From NCBI GenBank assembly GCA_021300055.1, contig JAJTHU010000230.1, positions 1 to 12,947 of the forward strand: DNA of 12,947 nucleotides, written 5' to 3'. Every line of letters begins with the position of its first letter. Position 1 is the stretch's first letter. Positions 1-6,933 of the stretch are shown piece after piece. Source of the stretch: Nitrosomonadaceae bacterium. Its GTDB lineage: Bacteria; Pseudomonadota; Gammaproteobacteria; Burkholderiales; Usitatibacteraceae. Below the pieces are notes generated by a model. That model did no database searches and was not told the DNA's origin. It saw only the letters and a program-made list of their open reading frames with translations. The position numbers were made by a program, and so were the translations under genes.

Positions 1-644
1 AGCAGCACCACTTTCCTGTGCTTCACGAGCAGTTGGCCGCACGACGAGGTCAGCCATCGCTGATTTGGTGCTGTGCTGCATCAACGGGCGAGGAACCGTA
101 TTCAATTGCAATGACCGCAATTGAGGCACATGGATCAATGACGCCGCCAGTCAAGATTATCGCGACCGATATTGACACGAATGTGCTGGAAACCGCGGCT
201 CTCGGTGTCTATCCGCTAGAGACCCTCAAGGGGGTCAGTGAAGAGCGCAGACGTCGGTTCTTTCTACGCGGAACCGCAGCGAATGCGGGTAAAGCACGAG
301 TCAGGCCAGAGTTGCGTAAGCTCATCGAATTCGCGCCGCTCAACCTGCTAGCAAATTCCTACGATGTGCCGATAGATCTCAACTTCATATTTTGTCGAAA
401 TGTGTTGATCTACTTCGACAAGCCGACACAGAACCAAGTGCTGGGTCGGATGGCCCAGCACCTATCCATCGGTGGGCTGCTGTTCGCAGGGCACTCCGAA
501 AACTTCTCGGACAACCGCGAGCATTTCCATTTGCGTGGCAAGACGGTTTACGAGCGTATCTCCGCCCAGAGGGTGCGCAAAGCCAATAACTTGACGTCTA
601 GCAGCGGAACGCGGCCCAAGCCCGCAGCTGCGGTCGCGCACTGA
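1..644 (+). CDS. cheR: Chemotaxis protein methyltransferase CheR (5' end cut by window)
   Basis: CheR transfers methyl groups from S-adenosylmethionine to glutamates of chemoreceptors in the cytoplasm, raising receptor activity during adaptation. The open frame runs from the left edge (codons from nt 3). Its first residues, QHHFPVLHEQL, align with the E. coli stretch HHFPLLADHA near residue 100, so the GTG at nt 18 is internal and about 100 N-terminal residues (the small helical domain) lie outside the window. The SAM-binding domain is present: CAASTGEEPYSIAM near the start, the acidic DIDTNVLE loop, FAPLNLLA, FCRNVLIYFD and LLFAGHSENF. A short basic, Pro/Ala-rich tail follows. The stop is 14 nt before cheD. 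The family assignment is by recognised motifs; identity is near certain, and only the true start is unknown. Confidence 0.97.
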   Translation, partial: QHHFPVLHEQLAARRGQPSLIWCCAASTGEEPYSIAMTAIEAHGSMTPPVKIIATDIDTNVLETAALGVYPLETLKGVSEERRRRFFLRGTAANAGKARVRPELRKLIEFAPLNLLANSYDVPIDLNFIFCRNVLIYFDKPTQNQVLGRMAQHLSIGGLLFAGHSENFSDNREHFHLRGKTVYERISAQRVRKANNLTSSSGTRPKPAAAVAH

Positions 645-658
645 TCGCGAAAGCCGAT

Positions 659-1261
659 ATGAGTTCGACCACACAATCGATTGGTCTGGCGACATTTCGC
701 TATGAAGAACGCGGCTTTGCGCACCGAGCGGTGAAGGTTCTACCAGGAGAGTTTTATGTCGCTGACGACGAGACACCGATCGTGACTGTTCTTGGCTCAT
801 GCGTAGCCGTGTGCCTCCGGGATTCGACCATTGGCGTTGGCGGGATGAACCACTTTCTATTGCCCGATGGCGGCGACAGCGGGCTCGCGGATTCGGCGGG
901 TCGCTATGGCGTCAATGCGATGGAAATGCTGATCAACGAACTCGTGAAGCGCGGCGCAGTGCGGCGGCGTCTCGAGGCGAAGATCTTTGGCGGCGGCCAA
1001 GTGATGCGTAACTTTACGAGTCTGAATGTCGGCGAGCGAAACGCAGAGTTCACTAAAAACTTTCTACGCACTGAAGACATCCCGATCCTTTCCGAAGATC
1101 TGCTTGACGTTCACCCGCGCAAGGTTTGCTTTATCGCCAAGACCGGGCGGGCGTTCGTCAAGAAACTTGCAGCAGTCGAACCGTCCCTCGTCCAGCAAGA
1201 GAGACAGTACCAGAAGACTCTGGTTTCGAAGCCCGTTGCTGGCGACATCGAACTCTTCTAG
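659..1261 (+). CDS. cheD: Chemoreceptor glutamine deamidase CheD
   Basis: CheD hydrolyses receptor glutamine side chains to glutamates, creating methylation sites for CheR; in some bacteria it also partners the phosphatase CheC. The protein is 200 aa, longer than the compact Thermotoga type because of an N-terminal extension of about 25 residues before the core LPGEFYVA. The catalytic Cys is C48 in VTVLGSCVAVCLRD and the His is H65 in GGMNHFLLPD. Their 17-residue spacing equals that of C27/H44 in T. maritima CheD. T43 is the probable catalytic Thr. The KIFGGGQVM segment is also typical. No clear Shine-Dalgarno precedes the ATG (upstream bases are gcgaaagccgat), so translation may be coupled to cheR, which ends 14 nt before. 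Its stop overlaps the cheB ribosome binding site. No cheC is visible in the window. Confidence 0.96.
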   Translation: MSSTTQSIGLATFRYEERGFAHRAVKVLPGEFYVADDETPIVTVLGSCVAVCLRDSTIGVGGMNHFLLPDGGDSGLADSAGRYGVNAMEMLINELVKRGAVRRRLEAKIFGGGQVMRNFTSLNVGERNAEFTKNFLRTEDIPILSEDLLDVHPRKVCFIAKTGRAFVKKLAAVEPSLVQQERQYQKTLVSKPVAGDIELF

Positions 1262-1265
1262 GAGA
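1260..1265 (+). promoter_or_regulatory. Ribosome binding site for cheB, overlapping the cheD stop
   Basis: AGGAGA lies 7 nt before the GTG at 1273, and its first two bases belong to the cheD TAG stop (1259-1261). This fixes the cheB start at 1273 rather than at upstream in-frame starts inside cheD. Ribosomes terminating on cheD would sit on this site, which suggests translational coupling (inference). Confidence 0.8.
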
Positions 1266-1272
1266 ACGCGGC

Positions 1273-2367
1273 GTGGCGAAGACAAAAGTGCTTGTGGTTG
1301 ACGATTCAGCGTTGATTCGCAATCTAATGAAGGAAATCATCGACCGCTCTGGCGATTTGGAAACGATCGGCACCGCAGCCGATCCTTACGTGGCGCGCGA
1401 AATGATTCGCTCACTCAACCCAGATGTGCTGACGCTCGATATCGAGATGCCACGCATGGATGGGCTCGATTTTCTCGAGAAGATCATGCGCCTCCGGCCA
1501 ATGCCAGTCCTGATGGTGTCAACCCTCACTGAAAAGGGCGCCGACGCCACGTTTCGCGCACTCGAGTTGGGTGCGGTCGACTTCGTCGCTAAGCCCAAAC
1601 TCGGCATCTCACAAGGTATGGCGGATTGTGCCGCTGAAATCTGCGAGAAAATTCGTGCGGCGGCCTCATCAACGAGCTACCGTCGAACAACCGCCCTGCC
1701 GCGCACGAAGCCTAGCGGCGAGGCGAAGCCCGCAAGAGCTGAGCCGAGTGCATCCCCACGAGTGGTTTTCAGTGGAACAGAGAAGATCATCGCCATCGGC
1801 GCTTCTACTGGTGGAACTGAAGCGATACGTGAAGTTCTGTCTCGTTTGAACGCGGACTGCCCGGGCGTCTTGATTACCCAGCACATGCCCCCTGGATTCA
1901 CTAAGAGCTTTGCAGAACGGCTAAATGCCATCTGCCGAATTACGGTGAAGGAAGCGATTGACGGCGAGCGCATCTTACCTGGGCATGCCTACATTGCGCC
2001 TGGAGGCAAGCATCTTGCGGTAGCCAAAAGCGGCGCGAATTATCTTGCTAAGGTGTCGGATGATCCGCCTGTGAATCGGCACAAACCCTCGGTAGATGTC
2101 CTGTTCAGCAGTGTTGCGACGTTTGTAGGTGATAACGCGGTCGGTGTCATGCTCACTGGTATGGGTAAAGATGGCGCAGCCGGGATGCTCGAAATGCGCC
2201 GTCGGGGTGCGTTTACTGTTGCGCAGGACGAAGCATCGTGTGTCGTGTTCGGGATGCCTCGCGAAGCAATCTCCATCGGTGCAACCGAAGAGGTCGTTGC
2301 GCTGCCGAGCATCGCCGAGCGCGTCATGCAGCATCTCGCGCAAGCTGGTCACCACGTGCGGGTTTAG
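1273..2367 (+). CDS. cheB: Protein-glutamate methylesterase/glutamine deamidase CheB
   Basis: CheB removes receptor methyl groups (and can deamidate glutamines) after phosphorylation by CheA, giving negative feedback in adaptation. The protein is 364 aa with a GTG start chosen because of the strong AGGAGA site; starts further upstream would run antiparallel to nothing useful and overlap cheD. Domains: response-regulator receiver (about residues 4-125) with the acidic pair D10/D11, phospho-acceptor D56 in LTLDIEMPRMDG and K in DFVAKPK; a Pro/Ala/Arg-rich linker (about 130-165); methylesterase domain with S178 (IGASTGG), H204 (ITQHMPPGF) and D300 (LTGMGKDGA). Spacing of the triad (26 and 96 residues) equals that of Salmonella CheB S164/H190/D286. 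Slightly longer than the 349-aa E. coli protein, mostly in the linker. Last gene of the + strand cluster. Confidence 0.97.
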   Translation: MAKTKVLVVDDSALIRNLMKEIIDRSGDLETIGTAADPYVAREMIRSLNPDVLTLDIEMPRMDGLDFLEKIMRLRPMPVLMVSTLTEKGADATFRALELGAVDFVAKPKLGISQGMADCAAEICEKIRAAASSTSYRRTTALPRTKPSGEAKPARAEPSASPRVVFSGTEKIIAIGASTGGTEAIREVLSRLNADCPGVLITQHMPPGFTKSFAERLNAICRITVKEAIDGERILPGHAYIAPGGKHLAVAKSGANYLAKVSDDPPVNRHKPSVDVLFSSVATFVGDNAVGVMLTGMGKDGAAGMLEMRRRGAFTVAQDEASCVVFGMPREAISIGATEEVVALPSIAERVMQHLAQAGHHVRV

Positions 2368-2429
2368 TAGCCCCTAGGATGAGGATTCTCAACCGGCGCC
2401 GATTAACTGCGTACGCCGAAGCGGCAGAT
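2368..2429. other. Convergent intergenic junction cheB / fliR
   Basis: The 62 nt between the two stops contain short dyads: cctagg (near 2373), cggcgccg (2394-2401), gcgtacgc (2409-2416), and a possible 5-bp stem CGGCG (2394-2398) with CGCCG (2414-2418). Neither strand has a T-run after these, so they do not make a standard intrinsic terminator. Confidence 0.45.
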
Positions 2430-3194
2430 TTAGGTTGGCAAGATCAAACTCGCGGCACGTTCAAGCGCGATCTGCAATGGTCGACCTAAGTAGGGCATCA
2501 GCAAGGTTAGTGTGGTGAGACCTGCAACCATGGTGATTGGGAAGCCAACCGCAAAAATGCTGAGCTGAGGCGCAACCCGTGACATGATGCCCATCGCCAA
2601 ATTGATCATCAGCAACACGATCACGATGGGCAGTGCCAACGAAAGTGCCAAAGAGAACATCTGCGAACCCATCGCTGCGACTGCAGAGAGCTCAAAGCTG
2701 CTCGTAAATGGGGCGCCGATTGGATAGCGCTCAAAGCTTGCGCTCAAGCCCGCGATCATCAACAGGTGCCCGTTGATCGACAGGAATAGCAAGATGGCGA
2801 TGACGCGCAAGTAGCTACTCACCGCATTGCTTGCGCCGCCGCTACTCGGATCGATATACCCCGCAAATGACAGGCCCATCTGCAATCCGATGAGCTCACC
2901 GCTCATCTCGATTGCTGAAAAAATGACGCGAACGCTGAGCCCTAGCGCGAGGCCGATCAGTATTTCGCGCGCGACGATCACAAACCCCGAGTACGAGTCG
3001 ACCGCCGGGAGAGAGGCCCCCGGGGTGTCAGCAATGAGGAAGGCGATCAGCGCTGCGAGCGCAACTTTGATTCGCGCTGGGATGGCGCGATTGCCGAGCA
3101 CGGGAGCAGAGGCGATGAGCGCGAGAATTCGTACGAACGGATAGAAGTACTGCACAAGCAGCGCATCAAACTGCCCCAGCGTCAGGGTAATCAT
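2430..3194 (-). CDS. fliR: Flagellar type III export gate protein FliR
   Basis: FliR is an integral inner-membrane subunit of the flagellar export gate; in known structures it forms the helical FliP5-FliQ4-FliR1 complex through which rod, hook and filament subunits pass. The protein is 254 aa, close to the usual 255-265. It is strongly hydrophobic with several membrane segments, starting with FYPFVRILALIASAPVLG and including FVIVAREILIGLALGLSVR, a family-typical stretch, and the Gly-rich MSGELIGLQMGLSFAGYIDP. The ATG at 3194 follows fliQ by 11 nt; upstream bases (cggctagtctgaacgtc) show no good Shine-Dalgarno, so coupling to fliQ is likely. It is the last gene of the fli block and ends 62 nt from the convergent cheB stop. 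flhB and flhA, which complete the export apparatus, are not in the window. Confidence 0.96.
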   Translation of the reverse strand: MITLTLGQFDALLVQYFYPFVRILALIASAPVLGNRAIPARIKVALAALIAFLIADTPGASLPAVDSYSGFVIVAREILIGLALGLSVRVIFSAIEMSGELIGLQMGLSFAGYIDPSSGGASNAVSSYLRVIAILLFLSINGHLLMIAGLSASFERYPIGAPFTSSFELSAVAAMGSQMFSLALSLALPIVIVLLMINLAMGIMSRVAPQLSIFAVGFPITMVAGLTTLTLLMPYLGRPLQIALERAASLILPT

Positions 3195-3205
3195 GGACGT
3201 TCAGA

Positions 3206-3475
3206 CTAGCCGATGACAAAGGGTATTCGTCCAAGCAGGCGTTGGATGTAGGTCACCATGAGGTTAATCATCCAGGGTCCGGCGATGACCATCGTGATTG
3301 CCACTGCGATGAGCTTTGGTACAAACGAAAGTGTCTGTTCATTGATCTGCGTCGCTGCCTGGAGTACGCTAATTGCGAAACCAACCACTAACACGACGAG
3401 GAGCAATGGGGCGGCGAGCAACAGCATGATTTCCAGCCCCTCGGTTCCGATACCGATTACTTCTTGCGGACTCAT
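3206..3475 (-). CDS. fliQ: Flagellar type III export gate protein FliQ
   Basis: FliQ is the small export-gate subunit that packs around FliP and FliR. The length of 89 aa is exactly typical of the family. The start MSPQEVIGIGTEGLEIMLLL, two long membrane hairpin helices (about residues 14-38 and 52-74) and the loop QAATQINEQTLSFVPK between them are hallmark features. Upstream of the ATG at 3475 is GAGGGA at good spacing, the clearest ribosome site among the fliO-fliR genes, consistent with FliQ being needed in more copies than FliR (inference). It lies 22 nt after fliP and 11 nt before fliR. Confidence 0.97.
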   Translation of the reverse strand: MSPQEVIGIGTEGLEIMLLLAAPLLLVVLVVGFAISVLQAATQINEQTLSFVPKLIAVAITMVIAGPWMINLMVTYIQRLLGRIPFVIG

Positions 3476-3497
3476 GTCAATTCCCTCGATTAGTCTT

Positions 3498-4280
3498 CTA
3501 GGTTACAAAGCTTGCGGCCAACGAGCCGATGAGCAGATTCCAGCCATCCGCCAGTACGAACAGCATTAACTTGAACGGTAGTGATATCAACACCGGCGAT
3601 AGCATCATCATGCCCATGGAGGTCAGCACACTCGCGACCACCATATCGATGATCAAAAATGGAATGAACACCAAGAAGCCAATCTGGAACGCTGTCTTGA
3701 GTTCCGATGTGACAAAGGCTGGTACCAGAATCTGCATTGGAACCCTTTCAGGATCGGAGACATCCTCCCGCTTCGACAGCTTGATGAACAAAGCAAGGTC
3801 AGCCTCGCGAGTCTGCTTGAGCATGAAGCTACGCAATGGCTTCTGGCCCTCTTCAAGCGCTTGATTTATGGTGATCTTCCCCTCAGAGAACGGCACATAG
3901 GCATCCTGATAGATCTTCTCGAAGACTGGCGCCATCACGAAGAACGTCAGAAACAGGGCGAGTCCAATGAGCACCTGATTTGGTGGGGTGGCCTGGGTGC
4001 CGAGCGCTTGGCGCAACAGCGAGAGTACGATGATGATTCGGGTAAAGCCCGTCATCATCAGCAGCACGGCTGGCAAGAAGCCTAGCGCGGTAAAGAATAG
4101 TAAGGTCTGGATAGGGACAGACCATGTGGTTCGGCCTCCCGGGCCCGCCTGACTGGTCAATGAGAGCGGGGATGCATCCGCAGCGAGCACCACTGACGGA
4201 CACGCGGCGGCAGCGATAGCAAGCACGAGACCTAGCCATTTCGGCCAATTACGAGCGCTCAGTTTGAGAAGGCGAAACAT
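3498..4280 (-). CDS. fliP: Flagellar type III export gate protein FliP
   Basis: FliP is the pentameric core of the export gate in the basal body membrane. The protein is 260 aa. An N-terminal basic-then-hydrophobic segment ending CPSVVLA (about residues 1-33) looks like a cleavable signal peptide, as known for E. coli FliP. The family signature region follows: LPAVLLMMTGFTRIIIVLSL and RQALGTQATPPNQVLIGLAL, then VPAFVTSELKTAFQIGF and DMVVASVLTSMGMMMLSP near the C-terminus. The ATG directly abuts the TAG of fliO with no intervening base and no recognisable Shine-Dalgarno (upstream ctgatcgttcgcaatag), which points to termination-reinitiation from fliO. It is the best-conserved member of this group, so identity is secure. 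Confidence 0.98.
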   Translation of the reverse strand: MFRLLKLSARNWPKWLGLVLAIAAAACPSVVLAADASPLSLTSQAGPGGRTTWSVPIQTLLFFTALGFLPAVLLMMTGFTRIIIVLSLLRQALGTQATPPNQVLIGLALFLTFFVMAPVFEKIYQDAYVPFSEGKITINQALEEGQKPLRSFMLKQTREADLALFIKLSKREDVSDPERVPMQILVPAFVTSELKTAFQIGFLVFIPFLIIDMVVASVLTSMGMMMLSPVLISLPFKLMLFVLADGWNLLIGSLAASFVT

Positions 4281-4763
4281 CTATTGCGAACGATCAGTTA
4301 GCTTCGAAATCCACTTCTTGACCAGCGCATCTGCGGCGGTGGGCTCCGCGTTAAAAGCGGGCGTGGCGGGTAATGACGTTTCCGGCAGTTGTGGTTTTTC
4401 CAAACTAGCCAAGAGCGTGATTTGTTGCGACGTGGCGCCTAGCACCAGTTGGCGGTCGCGGAACTCCACGACGAGTACGCGTTCCTTAGGTCCAACCGCG
4501 AGCGAAGCGACGGTGTGAAGCGCGTTGCCTGATGTAGCTCGTCCGAGGGAATATCGCTTTGCGAGGGCTGCGAACACCAAGATGGTTGCGATTACCGCTC
4601 CAAGCGAGGCCAGCGTCGTCAGCAAAGACCCAGCGCCGATCGATGCATCAACGGAAGTTGCGTCGGCAGTTTTCGCGGCCTCGCTGGCGGCTGCAACCGC
4701 GCCAGTGAGCGTCATGACGACATGTAGGGAGGCCGAGCGGAGCCAACGCAAAATGAATTGCAT
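4281..4763 (-). CDS. fliO: Flagellar biosynthetic protein FliO
   Basis: FliO is a small membrane protein that helps the FliP ring assemble; it is poorly conserved and is not in the final export gate. The protein is 160 aa. It has a hydrophobic N-terminus (about residues 3-26, possible signal sequence or first helix), a membrane helix at about 46-68 (SLLTTLASLGAVIATILVFA), the family-like cytoplasmic segment SLAVGPKERVLVVEFRDRQL then VLGATSQQITLLASL, and a Pro/Ala-rich C-terminal region. The assignment rests on this segment plus the position between fliN and fliP. No Shine-Dalgarno is visible before the ATG (gaatcgatagaacacattt), which lies 9 nt after the fliN stop. The start is therefore less certain than for the neighbours. 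Confidence 0.92.
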   Translation of the reverse strand: MQFILRWLRSASLHVVMTLTGAVAAASEAAKTADATSVDASIGAGSLLTTLASLGAVIATILVFAALAKRYSLGRATSGNALHTVASLAVGPKERVLVVEFRDRQLVLGATSQQITLLASLEKPQLPETSLPATPAFNAEPTAADALVKKWISKLTDRSQ

Positions 4764-4772
4764 AAATGTGTT

Positions 4773-5201
4773 CTATCGATTCAAGCGGCGCACGCGCTCT
4801 GACGGTGTGACGATGTCGGTCAAGCGAATGCCGAATTTTTCGTTGACGACGACAACTTCACCTTGCGCAATCAAGCAACCATTTACCAGCACGTCCATCG
4901 GTTCGCCCGCAAGAGCCTCGAGTTCAATGACCGAGCCCTGAGCCAGTTGCAGAATGTGCTTGATGGGGATTCGCGTCCGGCCTAGCTCCACCGTGAGCGT
5001 GACAGGGATGTCGAGGATCAGGTCGATGTCGCTTGGGTTCCCGCCGGCAGGTGTGCCTGCCTTCGTCAGACGCTGGAACATGTGCGGTTCGTCACCATTC
5101 GGCGCCGCTTGGGTCGCGACTTCACCAGCCGGCTTTGATTCCGCTAGCGCGGCAGTCCAATCGTCGTCGGTTACTTCGGGATTGTTGATTACGTCGGTCA
5201 T
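4773..5201 (-). CDS. fliN: Flagellar motor switch protein FliN
   Basis: FliN forms the bottom of the C-ring, where it helps switching and docks the FliH-FliI export ATPase complex. The protein is 142 aa, near the 137 aa of E. coli. A variable acidic N-terminus (about residues 1-55, starting MTDVINNPEVTDDDWTAAL) precedes the SpoA (surface presentation of antigens) domain at about 58-138: LILDIPVTLTVELGRTRIPI, LQLAQGSVIELEALAGEP and IAQGEVVVVNEKFGIRLTDI. The ATG overlaps the fliM TGA as ATGA (4 bp). AGAGG lies 8 nt upstream inside fliM, so the two C-ring proteins should be translated together. Confidence 0.97.
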   Translation of the reverse strand: MTDVINNPEVTDDDWTAALAESKPAGEVATQAAPNGDEPHMFQRLTKAGTPAGGNPSDIDLILDIPVTLTVELGRTRIPIKHILQLAQGSVIELEALAGEPMDVLVNGCLIAQGEVVVVNEKFGIRLTDIVTPSERVRRLNR

Positions 5202-6223
5202 ACGCGTGCCTCTGCAGTTTGCGATTTGGGGACGTCGATCGCACTTTCTTGTGAAATCTTCAGTACCTTGTCTACCTTGATTGCGTAGTGATTGTTGAGT
5301 GTGCCGTAGCGCGCTTCAAACAGCGGAACCCCATCTACCTTTGCGAGGATGGTTTCGCGAAGCGGCAGTTCAAGAAAATCGCCCACATTGAGCTTCATGA
5401 GCTTGCCAACTGTGCTCGATGCGGTCGCGAGTTCGGCGATAAGGTCTATTTCTGCCATCTGAACTTGCTTAGTGAGCAACGAAACCCAGCGCGAATCTGC
5501 ACTCATCGAATCGCCTTGGAGCGATGAGTACAAGATGTCGCGGATTGGTTCCAGCGTCGAGTAGGGGATGCAAATGAAAATCTCGCCGCCGGAATCGCCT
5601 AAATCAAGTGAGAACTTGGTGGTAACCATGATCTCGCTAGGCGTAGCGATGTTGGCGAATTGAGTGTGCATCTCCGAACGCTGATACTCCGGCTGGATCG
5701 GATAGACCCCTTGCCAAGCCTTTGCGTACTCGGCAATAACGACTTCGAGCAGGCGCTGAATAATGCGCTGCTCCGTTGAGGTGAATTCACGGCCCTCGAT
5801 ACGCGCGTGGAACCGTCCATTGCCGCCAAACATGCTGTCGATGATGGAGAACACTAGCGTTGGGTCCATGATGACCAGACCTGATCCGCGCAAGGGGCGA
5901 ATACTTACGATGTTGATATTCGTTGGAACAACGACATCGCGTAGGAAGGCGCTGTACTTAAGCACCTTCACTTGGCTGATCGAGATCTCTGGGGTCTTGC
6001 GCATGAAGTTGAAGATGCCCAGACGAAAGTTGCGCGCAAATCGTTCGTTGATGATTTCGAGTGTCGGCATGCGCCCGCGGACGATGCGCTCTTGATTCGC
6101 GATGTCGTACTCACGAATGCCTGCGGCCGGCTCGGCGGGGGCTTCTTGTCGCTCCTCGCCATTCATACCCTCCAAAAGGGCATCGACCTCGTCTTGGGAG
6201 AGAAACTGCTGCTGTACGCTCAT
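5198..6223 (-). CDS. fliM: Flagellar motor switch protein FliM
   Basis: FliM is the middle C-ring protein; it binds CheY-P and transmits the signal to FliG. The protein is 341 aa (E. coli 334). The N-terminal CheY-binding peptide is clear (FLSQDEVDALLEGM, residues 7-20). The middle CheC-like domain spans about 50-235 and contains the FliG-contact motif GGNG at 133-136. A SpoA-like C-terminal domain that pairs with FliN starts around 255 (LNVGDFLELPLRETILAKVD). The ATG at 6223 has a weak GGGA upstream and is 22 nt after fliL. An ATGA overlap joins it to fliN. With cheR, cheD and cheB nearby, the window contains both the adaptation enzymes and the motor receiver of the chemotaxis signal; cheA, cheW and cheY must lie elsewhere. 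Confidence 0.98.
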   Translation of the reverse strand: MSVQQQFLSQDEVDALLEGMNGEERQEAPAEPAAGIREYDIANQERIVRGRMPTLEIINERFARNFRLGIFNFMRKTPEISISQVKVLKYSAFLRDVVVPTNINIVSIRPLRGSGLVIMDPTLVFSIIDSMFGGNGRFHARIEGREFTSTEQRIIQRLLEVVIAEYAKAWQGVYPIQPEYQRSEMHTQFANIATPSEIMVTTKFSLDLGDSGGEIFICIPYSTLEPIRDILYSSLQGDSMSADSRWVSLLTKQVQMAEIDLIAELATASSTVGKLMKLNVGDFLELPLRETILAKVDGVPLFEARYGTLNNHYAIKVDKVLKISQESAIDVPKSQTAEARV

Positions 6224-6245
6224 GCTCGCCGCTTTCCCATGCTCG

Positions 6246-6758
6246 CTATTGCATCACGAACTGCGAAAAATGAACCTCAATGAGCGTCTTGTCGTCTTCA
6301 GGTAGGTCCATAGCTTTGCGGGTTTCGACAAGAATTTCCTTAGCCAATTGCTCTTTCCCTTCGCGGCCCATCAGATCTCCCGCGGACTTGCTCGACAGTG
6401 CCATCAGTACGCGCCCGCGAATTGCAGGCATTTTGTTTTTGACGGCGTCACCGGTCGCTACATCAATGGTTTCGATGGCAAATACCACCTGAGCATAGCG
6501 CTCGCTTTCGCGATCATTCAAATTGACCGTGAAAGATTCGAACGGCACGAAAGTCGGTTTGGCTTTTGGGTCGCGCTTCGCCGTCCCCGCGTCTTTTGCA
6601 GCGGTGGCATCCGCGCCCTTCGTGGCGGCGGGGGCCGGCTTCAGGAAGTAGAAGCCAGCTCCGCCACCACCGGCTGCGATCACGGTTGCGGCGGCGATGA
6701 TGATGACTAACTTTTTCTTCCCAGCGGGTTTCGGCGCTGCTTCTGCGGTCGCAGACAT
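6246..6758 (-). CDS. fliL: Flagellar basal body-associated protein FliL
   Basis: FliL is a single-pass inner-membrane protein that associates with the stator units and supports motor torque. The protein is 170 aa: a short Ala/Pro/Lys cytoplasmic tail, one membrane helix (about residues 17-39) with an unusual run of four glycines (30-33), an Ala/Lys-rich periplasmic linker, then the conserved domain from FVPFESFTVNL through RYAQVVFAIE, with the typical C-terminal ending LIEVHFSQFVMQ. The ATG at 6758 is preceded by a strong AGGAAG site. It is the first gene after the 175-nt gap behind fliK and starts the fliL-M-N-O-P-Q-R series, which is a separate operon in E. coli. Confidence 0.96.
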   Translation of the reverse strand: MSATAEAAPKPAGKKKLVIIIAAATVIAAGGGGAGFYFLKPAPAATKGADATAAKDAGTAKRDPKAKPTFVPFESFTVNLNDRESERYAQVVFAIETIDVATGDAVKNKMPAIRGRVLMALSSKSAGDLMGREGKEQLAKEILVETRKAMDLPEDDKTLIEVHFSQFVMQ

Positions 6759-6933
6759 GCTCGCTTCCTCTCAAGTGATGAACATCTAACTCGAAGAAGT
6801 ATTGCGCCTGTGTGCTGCGCCGGGTGCTTGAATAAAGCTGGTGAAAGTGCGCCTTTTCCTTGCCTGGCGGAGGCGCCGCTTGGATCCGAGGGCAATGGCT
6901 TACCGGTGCCTGTAGACGCCCCCGGGGAGCGGG
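6759..6933 (-). other. 175-nt gap between fliK and fliL
   Basis: This is the longest non-coding stretch in the window and lies at the position of the E. coli fliK/fliL operon boundary. The 3' end of the gap carries the fliL ribosome site AGGAAG (forward-strand positions 6764-6769). I find no convincing sigma-28 (TAAA...GCCGATAA), sigma-54 (GG-N10-GC) or strong sigma-70 promoter in it. A small GGCG-CCTC-CGCC hairpin is visible on the coding strand but has no following T-run, so I do not call a terminator. Its function is unknown. Confidence 0.5.

Noticed and set aside
18..20. GTG at nt 18 as the cheR start
   Set aside because: Residues before it in frame (HHFP) continue the CheR homology, so the gene extends past the left edge.
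1126..1272. Longer cheB with an upstream in-frame start inside cheD
   Set aside because: CheB homology begins at AKTKVLVVDD, D56 numbering matches E. coli from the GTG at 1273, and AGGAGA is placed for that start.
2394..2418. Intrinsic terminator between cheB and fliR
   Set aside because: The best stem is only 5 bp with a 15-nt loop and has no T-run on either side.
3883..4248. 121-codon - strand frame overlapping fliP
   Set aside because: It is a shifted frame of fliP, which has a complete and highly conserved reading frame; no family features.
6707..6895. 62-codon - strand frame with TTG start spanning the fliK-fliL gap
   Set aside because: It overlaps the fliL start in another frame and has a basic, random-looking composition and no ribosome site.
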